Shown piece by piece: positions 24,718 through 34,346 of a stretch of 64,000 nt of DNA (positions are counted from its first letter, which is position 1; each line of letters opens with the position of its first letter). Below the pieces are notes generated by a model. It worked only from the letters and a program-made list of their open reading frames with translations, had not been told where the DNA came from and did no database searches. The position numbers and the translations under genes were made by a program. Origin of the DNA: Cloacibacterium sp047601505 (GTDB lineage: Bacteria; Bacteroidota; Bacteroidia; Flavobacteriales; Weeksellaceae); assembly GCF_047601505.1 (NCBI RefSeq), contig NZ_JASGJD010000001.1:2170001-2234000 (forward strand). Direction: 5' to 3'.

Positions 24718-26103
24718 ATGTCGACTTTTTTTCTAAAAAAAATAAAAATATTCTTTATTGTTTGTGATTATCTGAGCATCAGTCTTATATGTTATTATCT
24801 AGGCTATAAATATTTTCATTTTGATGTGATGCCATTCAAAAACCTGCATTATCTATATACGATTTTTATGATTAATGGTTTGTGGTTTTTAATTTCAAAA
24901 TATAGTAATTTATATGGAAGTTTTTTTAATGAAGATTCGATAATTCATTTTAGAAACCTTTCTAAAGCTTATTTACTTTTCATAATTTCAGTAGGTGTTT
25001 TTTATAAAAGTCTTCCTATTAACAGTGTTAATTATTTTAAATTTTTAATATTCTTTTCTATAAGTTTATACTTGTACTTATTCTTAATAAGACTTGTTCT
25101 TTTTGGTATTAGGAAAAAATTCAGGAGTAAGTTTTTGAATCCTGTTAATACTATTTTAATTGGGAAAAATAATTTCACCAATTTTATATTATCAAATTCT
25201 CATATTACTGAAAGTATGGGGATAAAAGGTTATTATAATTTTGATGAAAAAGAGAATGAGAATTTTTACATAGGAAATCTCGATTTGCTTTTTGATGATT
25301 TAAAATTTAAGAAAATTGATAATATTGTATTGTGTGATGATAGTTTACATCATGATTTATATGAAGAGATTATGCGTATTGCCAATAAAAAAATGATTAG
25401 GACTTACTTAATACCAGATTTTAAACATTTTTCTTATAACGTAGATTCTTTAGATTTGAGACATGGCATTCCTATTATTAAATCTATGCCAGAACCACTT
25501 GAAAACTATGAAAACCAATTAATTAAAAGAACCTTTGATGTTGTTTTTTCTAGTTTAGTGATTATTTTCTTATTATCTTGGCTTATACCCCTATTAGGTA
25601 TATTGATAAAATTAGACAGTAAAGGGCCTATTTTCTTTGCTCAGAAGAGATCTGGTTTGAAAAATGAACATTTTTATTGTTTAAAGTTTAGAAGCATGAA
25701 GGTGAACAAATTGGCGAATCAAAAAATGGCCACTAAAAATGATGATAGAATAACGAAACTTGGTTTATTTCTAAGAAAAACAAGTATTGATGAACTTCCG
25801 CAATTTTTAAATGTTTTTGTAGGTAATATGTCTATTGTAGGGCCAAGACCTCACATGGTATCTCAAACCAAAAAATATTCAAAAATATTAGACCAGTATA
25901 TGGTAAGACACCTTATAAAGCCAGGTATTACCGGTTGGGCGCAAGTAATGGGTGCGAGAGGAGAAATCTATAAAGACGAGGATATGAATAAGAGAATTAA
26001 GAAAGATATATGGTACATTCAAAATTGGTCTTTGTTTTTAGATTTTAAAATCATATTTTTGACCGTTTTTAATGTAATAAAAGGAGATAAACAAGCATAT
26101 TAA
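24718..26103 (+). CDS. Undecaprenyl-phosphate sugar phosphotransferase (initiating enzyme, WcaJ/WbaP type)
   Basis: The product has 461 residues. Four or so N-terminal membrane helices (residues 9-130) are followed by a CoA-binding-like domain and, after a further helix near 275-298, the catalytic polyprenyl glycosylphosphotransferase domain. Motifs are FFAQKRSGLKNEHFYCLKFRSM, LRKTSIDELPQFLNVF with the Asp-Glu pair, GNMSIVGPRPHM and KPGITGWAQVMGARGE. It transfers a hexose-1-phosphate (glucose or galactose) to undecaprenyl phosphate to start each repeat unit. It is the first gene of the locus, 4 nt from the kinase gene. Confidence 0.93.
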   Translation: MSTFFLKKIKIFFIVCDYLSISLICYYLGYKYFHFDVMPFKNLHYLYTIFMINGLWFLISKYSNLYGSFFNEDSIIHFRNLSKAYLLFIISVGVFYKSLPINSVNYFKFLIFFSISLYLYLFLIRLVLFGIRKKFRSKFLNPVNTILIGKNNFTNFILSNSHITESMGIKGYYNFDEKENENFYIGNLDLLFDDLKFKKIDNIVLCDDSLHHDLYEEIMRIANKKMIRTYLIPDFKHFSYNVDSLDLRHGIPIIKSMPEPLENYENQLIKRTFDVVFSSLVIIFLLSWLIPLLGILIKLDSKGPIFFAQKRSGLKNEHFYCLKFRSMKVNKLANQKMATKNDDRITKLGLFLRKTSIDELPQFLNVFVGNMSIVGPRPHMVSQTKKYSKILDQYMVRHLIKPGITGWAQVMGARGEIYKDEDMNKRIKKDIWYIQNWSLFLDFKIIFLTVFNVIKGDKQAY

Positions 26104-26107
26104 GATT

Positions 26108-28480
26108 ATGGGCAGAAACAAAAATTTACAAGAAGCAGAAAATTTAGAATGGATAGATGATTCTGATTCTTTTGATTTTGTGAAATTATATTTAACTATA
26201 AAGAGACTACTTCCTTGGATAGTTCTATGTGGTATTATTGGTTTAGCAGGATCTTTTCTTTTTTTAAAATTTACTAAGCCAGTGTATCAAGTAAAAGCAA
26301 AATTGCTTATTAAAGAGAATGACTCTAAAATGGGAGGCATGGGAAAAGGTACAGATATGCTTCAAAGTTTAGGGATAATGTCTGGAGCTAATTCAGTAGA
26401 TAATGAATTAGAAATTATTACTACCTATTCTGTTTTGGATAAAGTAGTGAAAGATCTTCAATTAAATATTAGCTATACTAAAAAAGATATTTTTGGAAAA
26501 ACAACTGAAGCATCTATTGATATGCCATGGGAAACCGTAGTACTTAATTATAATGAAGAAGGATTTTTAAAAAATCATGAATATATTTTTGTAGCTTCAA
26601 ATAAAGCACCCCAAATTATTATAGATGGAGAAACAACACTTATAGGATGGAACCAAGCGGTAAAATTACCTCTAGGTACATTTATATTTCGTCCTAAAGT
26701 TGATAGAGTTATAGGAAATAATGAATGGGAAATGATGGTTGAAAAACCTACAATAACAACTGAAAATTACACCAAAGACATTGCCGTTGAAATCCCAAAT
26801 AAGAAAGCAAGTATTATTAATCTTGCCATGGAGTCTTCAAACCCTAAAATGGGAAGAAAAATCATTAATAAAGTTATAGATACTTATATTTCAGATAACT
26901 TAAAAGATAATAATAGCATTAATGATAGCACCATGATGTTTATTAATGATCGATTGGTAGAAGTGACTAAAGAATTAAATGATGTAGAAAAAGCGGTACA
27001 AAATTTTAAACAAAGAAATAATGTTACCGATATTGTAGAGCAGACAAAAGTATTGCTAGAAGCGACTAAAGAAAACAATAAAGATTTAATACAGTCTGAA
27101 ATACAATTAAATGTAGTAAGTTCGTTAGAAAATTATCTTAAAAATAACAAAACACATATAATCCCCTCTAATCTTCTTACAGCAGACCCATCACTGGCTG
27201 TTTTGGTAAATCAATATAATGCATTAATTGTTCAGAAGCAAAAGCTTTCTAAAAATGCAACATCAGAAAACCCAACCGTAATAAGTGTTAATAGTCAGAT
27301 TAACTCTGTAAAAGAAGAATTATTGAGTAGTATTCAAAGTGCTAAAAATTCTTATTCTATTGTTGCTAATCAATTAAGAGGGCAGTCTAACGAAAATATA
27401 GGTATGATTAAAAAAATACCTGAACAAGAAAGACAGTTTCTTGATATTAGCAGACAACAAGCTATAAAACAAGAACTCTATTTGTTTTTGCTAAAGAAAA
27501 GAGAAGAAACCGCTATAGGAAGGTCTTCTACTCTATCTAATATTAGAGTGGTAGATTATGCAAGAATTGTAGATACTCCTATTAGCCCTAAGAAGAATAT
27601 GATTCGATTGGTAGGATTGCTTATTGGTATTATTATTCCTATTGCAGTATATTATATTAGAAAGATTTTCAATATTAAGATTGAAACAAGAAATGATATT
27701 ACTGAAAGAACTACCATCCCCATTATTGGTGAAATAAGTCATCAAGACGAACCAAGTAATTTTGAAGTAAAAGATAACCCTAGAAGTCCGCTTGCTGAAC
27801 AATTTAGAATCTTAAGAACTAACCTTCATTTCTATCAGCAAAAAGAAAGTGCATTTACCGTTATGCTAACTTCTTCTATGCCTGGAGAAGGTAAAACATT
27901 TATTTCTTTAAACTTGGCTTCTACATTAGCTGCTAATATAGGTTCTAAAATATTGATTATTGGTTTAGATTTAAGAAAACCACAAATGGCAAAAGAGCTA
28001 GGGATGCAAAGAAAGAAAGGGTTTTCGGAATGTGTTATTGGGGACGCAACATTAGATGAAGTAATTTATCCTGTTGAAGGATTTAAAAATCTTTGGGCAT
28101 TGCCTAGTGGAAGTATCCCTCCAAATCCGTCAGAATTGTTGATGACAAAAGAGACAGAGGAGTTGTTTGCCGAAGTGAAGAAAAGATTTGATTATGTAAT
28201 TGTTGATTGCCCTCCAATTATTGTAACAGATTCTAGTATTATTGGCAAATATGTAGATTTAACCTTATATGTATCTAGAATTGGACATACCGAAAAGAAA
28301 CAAATTGAAGTAGCCAATAATTTGTATCTTGAAGAGAAAATGCCAAAAATGAATTTGGTGGTTAATGATTTTAACCCAGAAAAATATGACCATTATAATA
28401 GTAATTACTACAATCAGTATGGTTATTATGAAAATGCAGAAGAGAGAAAACCTCTTTGGAAAAGGTGGTTTAAATTATAA
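26108..28480 (+). CDS. wzc: Polysaccharide co-polymerase and tyrosine autokinase (Wzc type)
   Basis: The product has 790 residues. The N-terminal membrane helix (about 37-58) and Wzz domain are followed by a long periplasmic coiled coil (about 270-450), a second helix near 500-517 and a cytoplasmic BY-kinase. Walker A SSMPGEGKT is at 589-597, Walker A' ILIIGLDLRKPQ at 615-626 and Walker B YVIVDCPP at 696-703. Seven tyrosines lie between 760 and 774 as the autophosphorylation cluster. It controls chain length and export together with Wza. No cognate low-molecular-weight phosphatase gene is visible in the locus. Confidence 0.95.
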   Translation: MGRNKNLQEAENLEWIDDSDSFDFVKLYLTIKRLLPWIVLCGIIGLAGSFLFLKFTKPVYQVKAKLLIKENDSKMGGMGKGTDMLQSLGIMSGANSVDNELEIITTYSVLDKVVKDLQLNISYTKKDIFGKTTEASIDMPWETVVLNYNEEGFLKNHEYIFVASNKAPQIIIDGETTLIGWNQAVKLPLGTFIFRPKVDRVIGNNEWEMMVEKPTITTENYTKDIAVEIPNKKASIINLAMESSNPKMGRKIINKVIDTYISDNLKDNNSINDSTMMFINDRLVEVTKELNDVEKAVQNFKQRNNVTDIVEQTKVLLEATKENNKDLIQSEIQLNVVSSLENYLKNNKTHIIPSNLLTADPSLAVLVNQYNALIVQKQKLSKNATSENPTVISVNSQINSVKEELLSSIQSAKNSYSIVANQLRGQSNENIGMIKKIPEQERQFLDISRQQAIKQELYLFLLKKREETAIGRSSTLSNIRVVDYARIVDTPISPKKNMIRLVGLLIGIIIPIAVYYIRKIFNIKIETRNDITERTTIPIIGEISHQDEPSNFEVKDNPRSPLAEQFRILRTNLHFYQQKESAFTVMLTSSMPGEGKTFISLNLASTLAANIGSKILIIGLDLRKPQMAKELGMQRKKGFSECVIGDATLDEVIYPVEGFKNLWALPSGSIPPNPSELLMTKETEELFAEVKKRFDYVIVDCPPIIVTDSSIIGKYVDLTLYVSRIGHTEKKQIEVANNLYLEEKMPKMNLVVNDFNPEKYDHYNSNYYNQYGYYENAEERKPLWKRWFKL

Positions 28481-28497
28481 AATAAATCCAAAAAGAG

Positions 28498-29451
28498 ATG
28501 GATAAAAAAACTAAAATTTACATAGCAGGACACAAAGGAATGGTGGGAGCTGCTATTTGGAGACAACTAGAGAAAGCAGGCTATACCCATTTAATTGGTA
28601 AAACCAGTAAAGAATTAGACTTAAGAAATCAAGATTCGGTACATCGTTTTTTTGAAGTAGAAAAACCAGAAGTGGTAATAGACGCCGCTGCAAGAGTTGG
28701 AGGAATTTTAGCCAATAATACCTATCCATATCAATTTTTAATGGATAACATGACGATTCAAAATAATCTTATTGATGCTGCATTGAATCATGAAGTAGAG
28801 AAATTTATTTTTCTAGGTTCTTCTTGTATTTATCCAAAATTAGCACCACAGCCTCTAAAAGAAGAATATCTATTAACAGGAACTTTAGAACCAACCAACG
28901 AATGGTATGCTGTTGCTAAAATTACAGGTATTAAAGCTTGTGAAGCGATAAGAAAGCAATATGGTAAAGACTATGTAAGCCTAATGCCTACCAATTTATA
29001 CGGGACTCACGATAATTTTGATTTAAATACTTCCCATGTTTTACCAGCAATGATTCGTAAGTTTCATGAAGCTAAAGAAAATGGTAATGTATCCGTAACT
29101 CTTTGGGGAAGTGGTACTCCTTTGAGGGAGTTTCTTTTTGTAGATGATATGGCGAATTCTGTAGTTTTTGCTTTGGAAAATGTTTTGCCAGAACATCTTT
29201 ATAATGTAGGAACAGGAGAAGATTTAACCATTAAAGAATTGGCTTTAATGATTCAAAAAGTTATAGGACATACAGGAGAACTCATTTGGGATTCTTCAAA
29301 ACCAGATGGTACCCCAAGAAAATTGATGGATATTTCAAAAATGCATTCTTTGGGCTGGAAACATAAAGTAGAATTAGAGGAAGGCATCCAAAAAACTTAT
29401 CAATGGTTTTTAGAAAATATTCATCATTTTAAAGAGGTAAAAATGGGGTAA
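28498..29451 (+). CDS. fcl: GDP-L-fucose synthase
   Basis: The product has 317 residues. It is an extended short-chain reductase that epimerises and reduces GDP-4-keto-6-deoxymannose to GDP-L-fucose. The NADP-binding motif IAGHKGMVG is at 9-17, the catalytic Tyr137-x3-Lys141 is in EWYAVAKITG, and the family signatures AAARVGGI, FLGSSCIYPK and MPTNLYGTHDNFD are present. With gmd downstream it supplies fucose for the polysaccharide. The order fcl before gmd, separated by 193 nt with hairpins, is unusual compared with the common gmd-fcl order. Confidence 0.95.
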   Translation: MDKKTKIYIAGHKGMVGAAIWRQLEKAGYTHLIGKTSKELDLRNQDSVHRFFEVEKPEVVIDAAARVGGILANNTYPYQFLMDNMTIQNNLIDAALNHEVEKFIFLGSSCIYPKLAPQPLKEEYLLTGTLEPTNEWYAVAKITGIKACEAIRKQYGKDYVSLMPTNLYGTHDNFDLNTSHVLPAMIRKFHEAKENGNVSVTLWGSGTPLREFLFVDDMANSVVFALENVLPEHLYNVGTGEDLTIKELALMIQKVIGHTGELIWDSSKPDGTPRKLMDISKMHSLGWKHKVELEEGIQKTYQWFLENIHHFKEVKMG

Positions 29452-29480
29452 AATGATAGGGTTGATTTTTTTTACACCCC

Positions 29481-29523
29481 GTCATTCCGATAAATCGGAA
29501 TGACACCCCTCTTTCAAGAGGGG
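29481..29523. repeat. Double perfect hairpin between fcl and gmd
   Basis: Two adjacent perfect inverted repeats are present. GTCATTCCGAT/ATCGGAATGAC (29481-29491 and 29494-29504) has a 2-nt loop. CCCCTCTT/AAGAGGGG (29506-29513 and 29516-29523) also has a 2-nt loop. They are much more GC-rich than the surroundings and lack a T-run, so they look like a dispersed intergenic repeat or RNA-stability element rather than a terminator. Confidence 0.6.
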
Positions 29524-29644
29524 AATTTTGGAGATTAGAAAAAATTACATAAGTTTTACGCCTTAGCGGACTTAAAAACATTAAATAAGGAAAAAAAACT
29601 TAGCGAGCTTTTCGTGAAAAAAATAGAAATTAAAAACAAAAACG

Positions 29645-30757
29645 ATGAAAGTTGCATTAATAACGGGAATTACAGGACAAGATGGTTCATATTTAGCTGA
29701 ATTATTATTAGAAAAAGGATATATGGTACATGGTATTAAAAGAAGATCTTCTTCTTTCAATACTCAAAGAATTGACCATCTTTATATAGACCAGCACGAA
29801 AATCATGTAAATTTTAAATTGCACTATGGCGATTTAACAGATTCTACTAACTTAATTAGAATTATTCAAGAAATTCAGCCAGACGAAATTTACAATCTTG
29901 GTGCGATGTCTCATGTAAAAGTTTCTTTTGATTCTCCGGAATATGTTGCCAATGTAGATGGTATTGGAACCTTGAGAATTTTGGAAGCTGTAAGAATTTT
30001 AGGATTAGAGAAAAAGACAAGAATATACCAAGCATCCACTTCAGAATTGTATGGAGGATTAGAAGAAAACAAAAATGCTGAAGGTTTTTATGATGAAAAC
30101 TCTCCCTTCTACCCTCGTTCGCCTTATGGTGTAGCAAAAATTTATGGTTTCTGGATAACAAAAAATTACAGAGAAGCTTACAATATGTATGCTTGTAACG
30201 GAATTTTATTTAATCACGAATCGCCAAGAAGAGGAGAAACATTCGTAACCCGAAAAATTACCATGGCTACAGCAGCTATAGCATTAGGAAAACAAGATTG
30301 TTTATATCTTGGAAATCTAAATGCACAAAGAGACTGGGGACATGCTAAGGATTATGTGGAAGCTATGTGGAGAATTCTACAACAAGATGTAGCCGAAGAT
30401 TATGTAATCGCAACAGGTGTTACCACTTATATTCGTGATTTTGTAAAAATGTCTTTTGCCGAAGTAGGTATTGAATTATCTTTTGAAGGAGAAGCCGAAA
30501 ACGAAGTGGCAAAAGTTGTAGCATGCAACAATCCTCGATATCAATTAGAACTCGGAAAAGTAGTTGTAAGAATAGACCCTAAATATTACCGTCCTACAGA
30601 AGTAGATTTATTAATTGGAGACCCTACCAAATCTAAAACACAATTAGGTTGGGAACCAAAATATGATGTAGCTGCTCTTTGCTCTGAAATGGTACAATCT
30701 GATTTGGAGTTTGTAAAGAGAAATTATAATGGACAATTAGAAAATATTATTGGATAA
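29645..30757 (+). CDS. gmd: GDP-mannose 4,6-dehydratase
   Basis: The product has 370 residues. It forms GDP-4-keto-6-deoxy-D-mannose, the substrate of Fcl. The NADP motif TGITGQDGSYL is at 7-17, the Arg pair is in KRRSSSFNTQRIDH, and the catalytic Tyr161-x3-Lys165 is in PRSPYGVAKIYG. NHESPRRGETFVTRKIT is also diagnostic. Residues 137-155 form the longer loop seen in one Gmd subgroup. No manB or manC for GDP-mannose supply lies in the window, so that supply must come from elsewhere. Confidence 0.96.
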   Translation: MKVALITGITGQDGSYLAELLLEKGYMVHGIKRRSSSFNTQRIDHLYIDQHENHVNFKLHYGDLTDSTNLIRIIQEIQPDEIYNLGAMSHVKVSFDSPEYVANVDGIGTLRILEAVRILGLEKKTRIYQASTSELYGGLEENKNAEGFYDENSPFYPRSPYGVAKIYGFWITKNYREAYNMYACNGILFNHESPRRGETFVTRKITMATAAIALGKQDCLYLGNLNAQRDWGHAKDYVEAMWRILQQDVAEDYVIATGVTTYIRDFVKMSFAEVGIELSFEGEAENEVAKVVACNNPRYQLELGKVVVRIDPKYYRPTEVDLLIGDPTKSKTQLGWEPKYDVAALCSEMVQSDLEFVKRNYNGQLENIIG

Positions 30758-30856
30758 AAATTGAATATTCTCTTTTTGTTTTATGAAATAAATAAATTAA
30801 AAATATTTTTTAGTTATTTTTCTTTCATATGTAAATTTTAAAAACAATAATTTCAA

Positions 30857-32155
30857 TTGAATCCTAAAAACATATTTTCTAAGATTAAAAATCATCAACA
30901 TTTTGACAAAATATTAAAATGGGTTAAATTATTTAGTATAACAGGTTTTGTTCAAATTTTGATACAAGTAATTGGTTTTATTGCTGGTATTTTAATTATC
31001 AGGTTATTGTCTGTTGAAGAATATGCATTATATACATTAGCAAATACAATGTTGGGTACAATGACTGTATTAGCAAATGGTGGATTATCTACTGGTGTAA
31101 TGGCATTAGGAGGAAAAAATTGGGATAACCGGGAGAAATTAAGTAAAATTATAAGTACAGGTATGATTTTACGAAAAAAATTTGGAATTTTAAGTTTATT
31201 AATTTCGTTACCGATTCTTATTTACTTATTAAGAGAACACCAAGTAAGTTGGTTTATTTCTTTATTAATTTCAGCATCAATAATTCCTGCATTTTATGCA
31301 TCTTTATCAGATTCATTATTGGAGACTATTCCTAAACTTAAACAAGATATAATCCCACTTCAAAAAAACCAACTTCAAGTAGCTATATTTAGAGCTTTTC
31401 TTAATGCTATATTACTCTTTATTTTTCCTATTACATCAATTGCATTAATTGCAAATGGACTACCAAGAATTTATGGTAATATAAAACTTAAAAAACTTAT
31501 TTCCAAACATGTTGATATTATTAAAAAAATATCACCAGAAGTAGAAAAGGAATTAACTATAATTGTAAAAAGAGTTATCCCAGGTGCATTTTATTTTGCT
31601 TTTTCATCACAAATAACAGTTTGGATTATATCACTTTATGGTAAGACTTCTTCAATTGCTGAAATAGGAGCATTAAGTAGATTTGGTATGTTATTCACAT
31701 TTATAACAAGTTTAACTTCACTTTTAATAATACCACGTTTTGCAAGGTTAAATAACAATAAGCAAATTTTATTAAAAAAAACTATACAAGTTTTATTTTT
31801 ATATTTAATACTTGGATTGTTTATTATCTTTTTAACGATTATTTTTAGTGATCAATTATTGTGGATTTTAGGAAACAATTATAAAAATTTAAATAATGAA
31901 TTGTTATTAAGCATAATAGCAAGTATAATAAATCTTTTTATTGGTTTATTTGCATCTTTTACTTATTCAAAAGGTTGGATTGTAAACCCTATTTTAGAAA
32001 TTAGTATAAGTATTTTAAGTATTTTTTTAGGTATTTTTCTTTTCGAGATAAATACCTTAAAAGGTGTTTTATTATTTACTATTTTTATTAATATTATAAA
32101 AGCAATTTTGTTTTTTAATTACTTATTAATAAAAATATTTCAAATTAAAAATTAA
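30857..32155 (+). CDS. Wzx-like polysaccharide flippase (MATE/PST superfamily)
   Basis: The product has 432 residues, starting at a TTG codon; no ATG fits the family N-terminus. About 12 hydrophobic helices are visible, beginning FSITGFVQILIQVIGFIAGILI and the VEEYALYTLANT segment typical of the polysaccharide-transporter family. It would flip the lipid-linked repeat unit across the inner membrane. It is the first gene of the very AT-rich cassette that continues to 41424. A longer non-coding gap (99 nt) separates it from gmd. Confidence 0.82.
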   Translation: MNPKNIFSKIKNHQHFDKILKWVKLFSITGFVQILIQVIGFIAGILIIRLLSVEEYALYTLANTMLGTMTVLANGGLSTGVMALGGKNWDNREKLSKIISTGMILRKKFGILSLLISLPILIYLLREHQVSWFISLLISASIIPAFYASLSDSLLETIPKLKQDIIPLQKNQLQVAIFRAFLNAILLFIFPITSIALIANGLPRIYGNIKLKKLISKHVDIIKKISPEVEKELTIIVKRVIPGAFYFAFSSQITVWIISLYGKTSSIAEIGALSRFGMLFTFITSLTSLLIIPRFARLNNNKQILLKKTIQVLFLYLILGLFIIFLTIIFSDQLLWILGNNYKNLNNELLLSIIASIINLFIGLFASFTYSKGWIVNPILEISISILSIFLGIFLFEINTLKGVLLFTIFINIIKAILFFNYLLIKIFQIKN

Positions 32156-32162
32156 ATTTTAG

Positions 32163-32702
32163 ATGAACATTAAAATTATTTTCTCAGAACTCAGAATATA
32201 TATATGTAATCATATCATATCACATATCCCAAGCCATACCATTAGGCTTCTTTTTTACAAAAAAATAATGAAATTTGAAATAGGTAAAGGAAGCACTATA
32301 TTTATGAATTGTAAAATGGATTGTGCTAAAAATTTAAAATTGGGTGAAAATTCTATTATTAATTCAAATTGTAGATTAGACCCTAGAGGAAAATTAAAAA
32401 TTGGAAATAATGTATCAGTTTCAGAAGAAGTTATTTTTTTAACAGCAGACCATAATGAAGATTTAATTGGTGTAAAAGGAAGAAATAAAGAAATTATTGT
32501 TGAAGATTATGTTTGGATCGGTACAAGAGCCATGATATTACCAGGTGTTCATATTGGAAAAGGTGCAGTAATTGCAGCTGGTTCAGTTGTATCAAGAGAT
32601 GTAGAAGAAAGAGCGATTGTAGCTGGTGTTCCTGCAAAACAAATTAATACAAGACCCGAACTTTACAATTATAGTGCCTCATATAAAAGATTATTTCAAT
32701 GA
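32163..32702 (+). CDS. Left-handed beta-helix acyltransferase (hexapeptide repeat), first of two
   Basis: The product has 179 residues. A basic amphipathic N-terminus is followed by hexapeptide repeats from about residue 45 (GKGSTIFMNC, LGENSIINSN, IGNNVSVSEE, IGKGAVIAAGSVVSRDV) and the terminal VAGVPAKQI, with active-site His in LTADHNED. It is an O-acetyltransferase of the WcaF/maa group that probably acetylates a sugar of the repeat unit. The last 4 nt overlap the next gene's ATG (ATGA), indicating translational coupling. Confidence 0.85.
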   Translation: MNIKIIFSELRIYICNHIISHIPSHTIRLLFYKKIMKFEIGKGSTIFMNCKMDCAKNLKLGENSIINSNCRLDPRGKLKIGNNVSVSEEVIFLTADHNEDLIGVKGRNKEIIVEDYVWIGTRAMILPGVHIGKGAVIAAGSVVSRDVEERAIVAGVPAKQINTRPELYNYSASYKRLFQ

Positions 32703-33268
32703 GTATATTTGCTAGAATTATTTTTAACGTAAGAATTAAGAAATTTAAATTTTTTAATTCAATTTTTCGTACCTATTATTTTAAAATCATAGGTATGCAG
32801 ATTGGTAATAATACTTTTTTGCCAAAAATAATAGTCACATGGCCTCATCAAGTATCAATAGGAAGTAATTGTGTATTAGAAGATTTAATTTTTTTTAAAT
32901 TTGATGGAATTTATGGAAAAGGCTCTTCAATAAAAATAGATAACAATGTATTTATAGGAAGGGGATGTGAATTTAATTCTAATTGTAATATCACAATAAG
33001 AGAATTTTCTAATATAGCATCAGGATGTAAATTTATAGACCATGATCATGGTATAAAAATAAATGAAAGAATAGGAGTACAAGAGTCCAATAAAGCAGCA
33101 ATTTTAATTGAAGAAGATGTTTGGTTAGGTGTAAATGTAGTTGTTTTAAAAGGTGTAAATATAGGTAAAGGTGCTGTTGTTGGTGCTGGATCAGTTGTCA
33201 CAAAAAATATACCTTCAAATGAAATATGGGCTGGTGTTCCTGCAAAAAAAATAGGTATTAGAAAATAA
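32699..33268 (+). CDS. Left-handed beta-helix acyltransferase (hexapeptide repeat), second of two
   Basis: The product has 189 residues. Hexapeptide repeats run from about residue 33 (MQIGNNTFLP, VSIGSNCVLED, IDNNVFIGRGCEF) and end with IGKGAVVGAGSVVTKNIP and WAGVPAKKIGIRK. The catalytic His lies in FIDHDHGIK. The acceptor is presumably a sugar of the same glycan, or a different position from its upstream neighbour. It has an ATGA overlap with the preceding acyltransferase and a 3-nt gap to the next glycosyltransferase gene. Confidence 0.85.
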   Translation: MSIFARIIFNVRIKKFKFFNSIFRTYYFKIIGMQIGNNTFLPKIIVTWPHQVSIGSNCVLEDLIFFKFDGIYGKGSSIKIDNNVFIGRGCEFNSNCNITIREFSNIASGCKFIDHDHGIKINERIGVQESNKAAILIEEDVWLGVNVVVLKGVNIGKGAVVGAGSVVTKNIPSNEIWAGVPAKKIGIRK

Positions 33269-33271
33269 CTT

Positions 33272-34336
33272 ATGAAAAATATTATACATGTTTCTGAGAT
33301 TGATATATCTCAAAATGGTGGAATGGCAAGAGTTGAATATTATTTAAAAAAGAGTTTTGAACAACTTGGTTATAATTTTATTCACATAGGTCCAAAAGAA
33401 GTTGGAGAGATTAAACATAAAGGATTATTTCCTTATTTAGCTTATATGCATTTTAAAAAATTAAATGTAAAACCGTATTTATTTATAGTGCATGAACCTG
33501 CAGCTGGTCAATTTATTAATAAAGGAGTCCCATGTTTTGTTGAAAGTCATGGTATAGAAAGAAGAATATGGAATATAAATAAAAAAAATGAAAGTTTTAA
33601 AACTAAAATGTTATTTCCAATTTGGAGACTTTATAATTGTGATAGAGGAATTAAAAATTCAAAAAAAATTTTAGTTTTAAACTCTACAGATAAAAAATAT
33701 GTAATAGATTTTTATAAAAGAAATGAAAATGATATTTTTATTTATAAAAATGGAGTATTTTCTATTGATGAAAGTATAGAAACTTCTAAAAATGATGATT
33801 TTTTCACAATATTATTTAATGGTTCTTGGATAGAAAGGAAAGGAATTTATACTTTGATAAAAGCAGCTGATAAAATATATAATGCAGGCATTTTTGATGT
33901 TCAATATTTATTAATTGGAACAGGAAAAACTGAAGAAGAAGTAATTAATTATTGGCCATATCATTTAAAATCTTTTTTAAAAATCATTCCAAAATTTGAA
34001 AGCAACCAAGAAATAGATTTATTAAAACAATCAAATATATTTATTTTGCCCAGTATAAGTGAAGGCCAACCTTTAAGTTTGTTACAAGCAATGGCAGTAG
34101 GTAAATGTTGTATTACAACTAATGCAGATGGCCAAAAAGATATTATTACAAATGGACAAAATGGTTATTTATTTAATGTTGGAAACTACGATGAACTCTC
34201 AGAGTTAATAATTAAATGTTATAGTAATAGAAATTTATGTAATAAAATTGGGGAAAAAGCAAAAGAAAGTGTAACTAATCGTACATGGGAAAAAACATCA
34301 TTAGAATTAGTAAAATATATTATAGACAACATTTAA
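33272..34336 (+). CDS. Glycosyltransferase family 4-like protein
   Basis: The product has 354 residues with a GT-B fold. The N-terminal Rossmann domain includes EIDISQNGGMARVEYYL and the C-terminal GT4 domain includes LFNGSWIERKGIYTLIKA and LLIGTGKTEEEV. The donor-binding motif reads SEGQPLSLLQAMAVGK, so the second Glu of the usual E-x7-E is Gln. It adds one sugar of the repeat unit on the cytoplasmic face. Donor and linkage cannot be predicted. Confidence 0.83.
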   Translation: MKNIIHVSEIDISQNGGMARVEYYLKKSFEQLGYNFIHIGPKEVGEIKHKGLFPYLAYMHFKKLNVKPYLFIVHEPAAGQFINKGVPCFVESHGIERRIWNINKKNESFKTKMLFPIWRLYNCDRGIKNSKKILVLNSTDKKYVIDFYKRNENDIFIYKNGVFSIDESIETSKNDDFFTILFNGSWIERKGIYTLIKAADKIYNAGIFDVQYLLIGTGKTEEEVINYWPYHLKSFLKIIPKFESNQEIDLLKQSNIFILPSISEGQPLSLLQAMAVGKCCITTNADGQKDIITNGQNGYLFNVGNYDELSELIIKCYSNRNLCNKIGEKAKESVTNRTWEKTSLELVKYIIDNI

Positions 34337-34346
34337 AATTAGTTTC

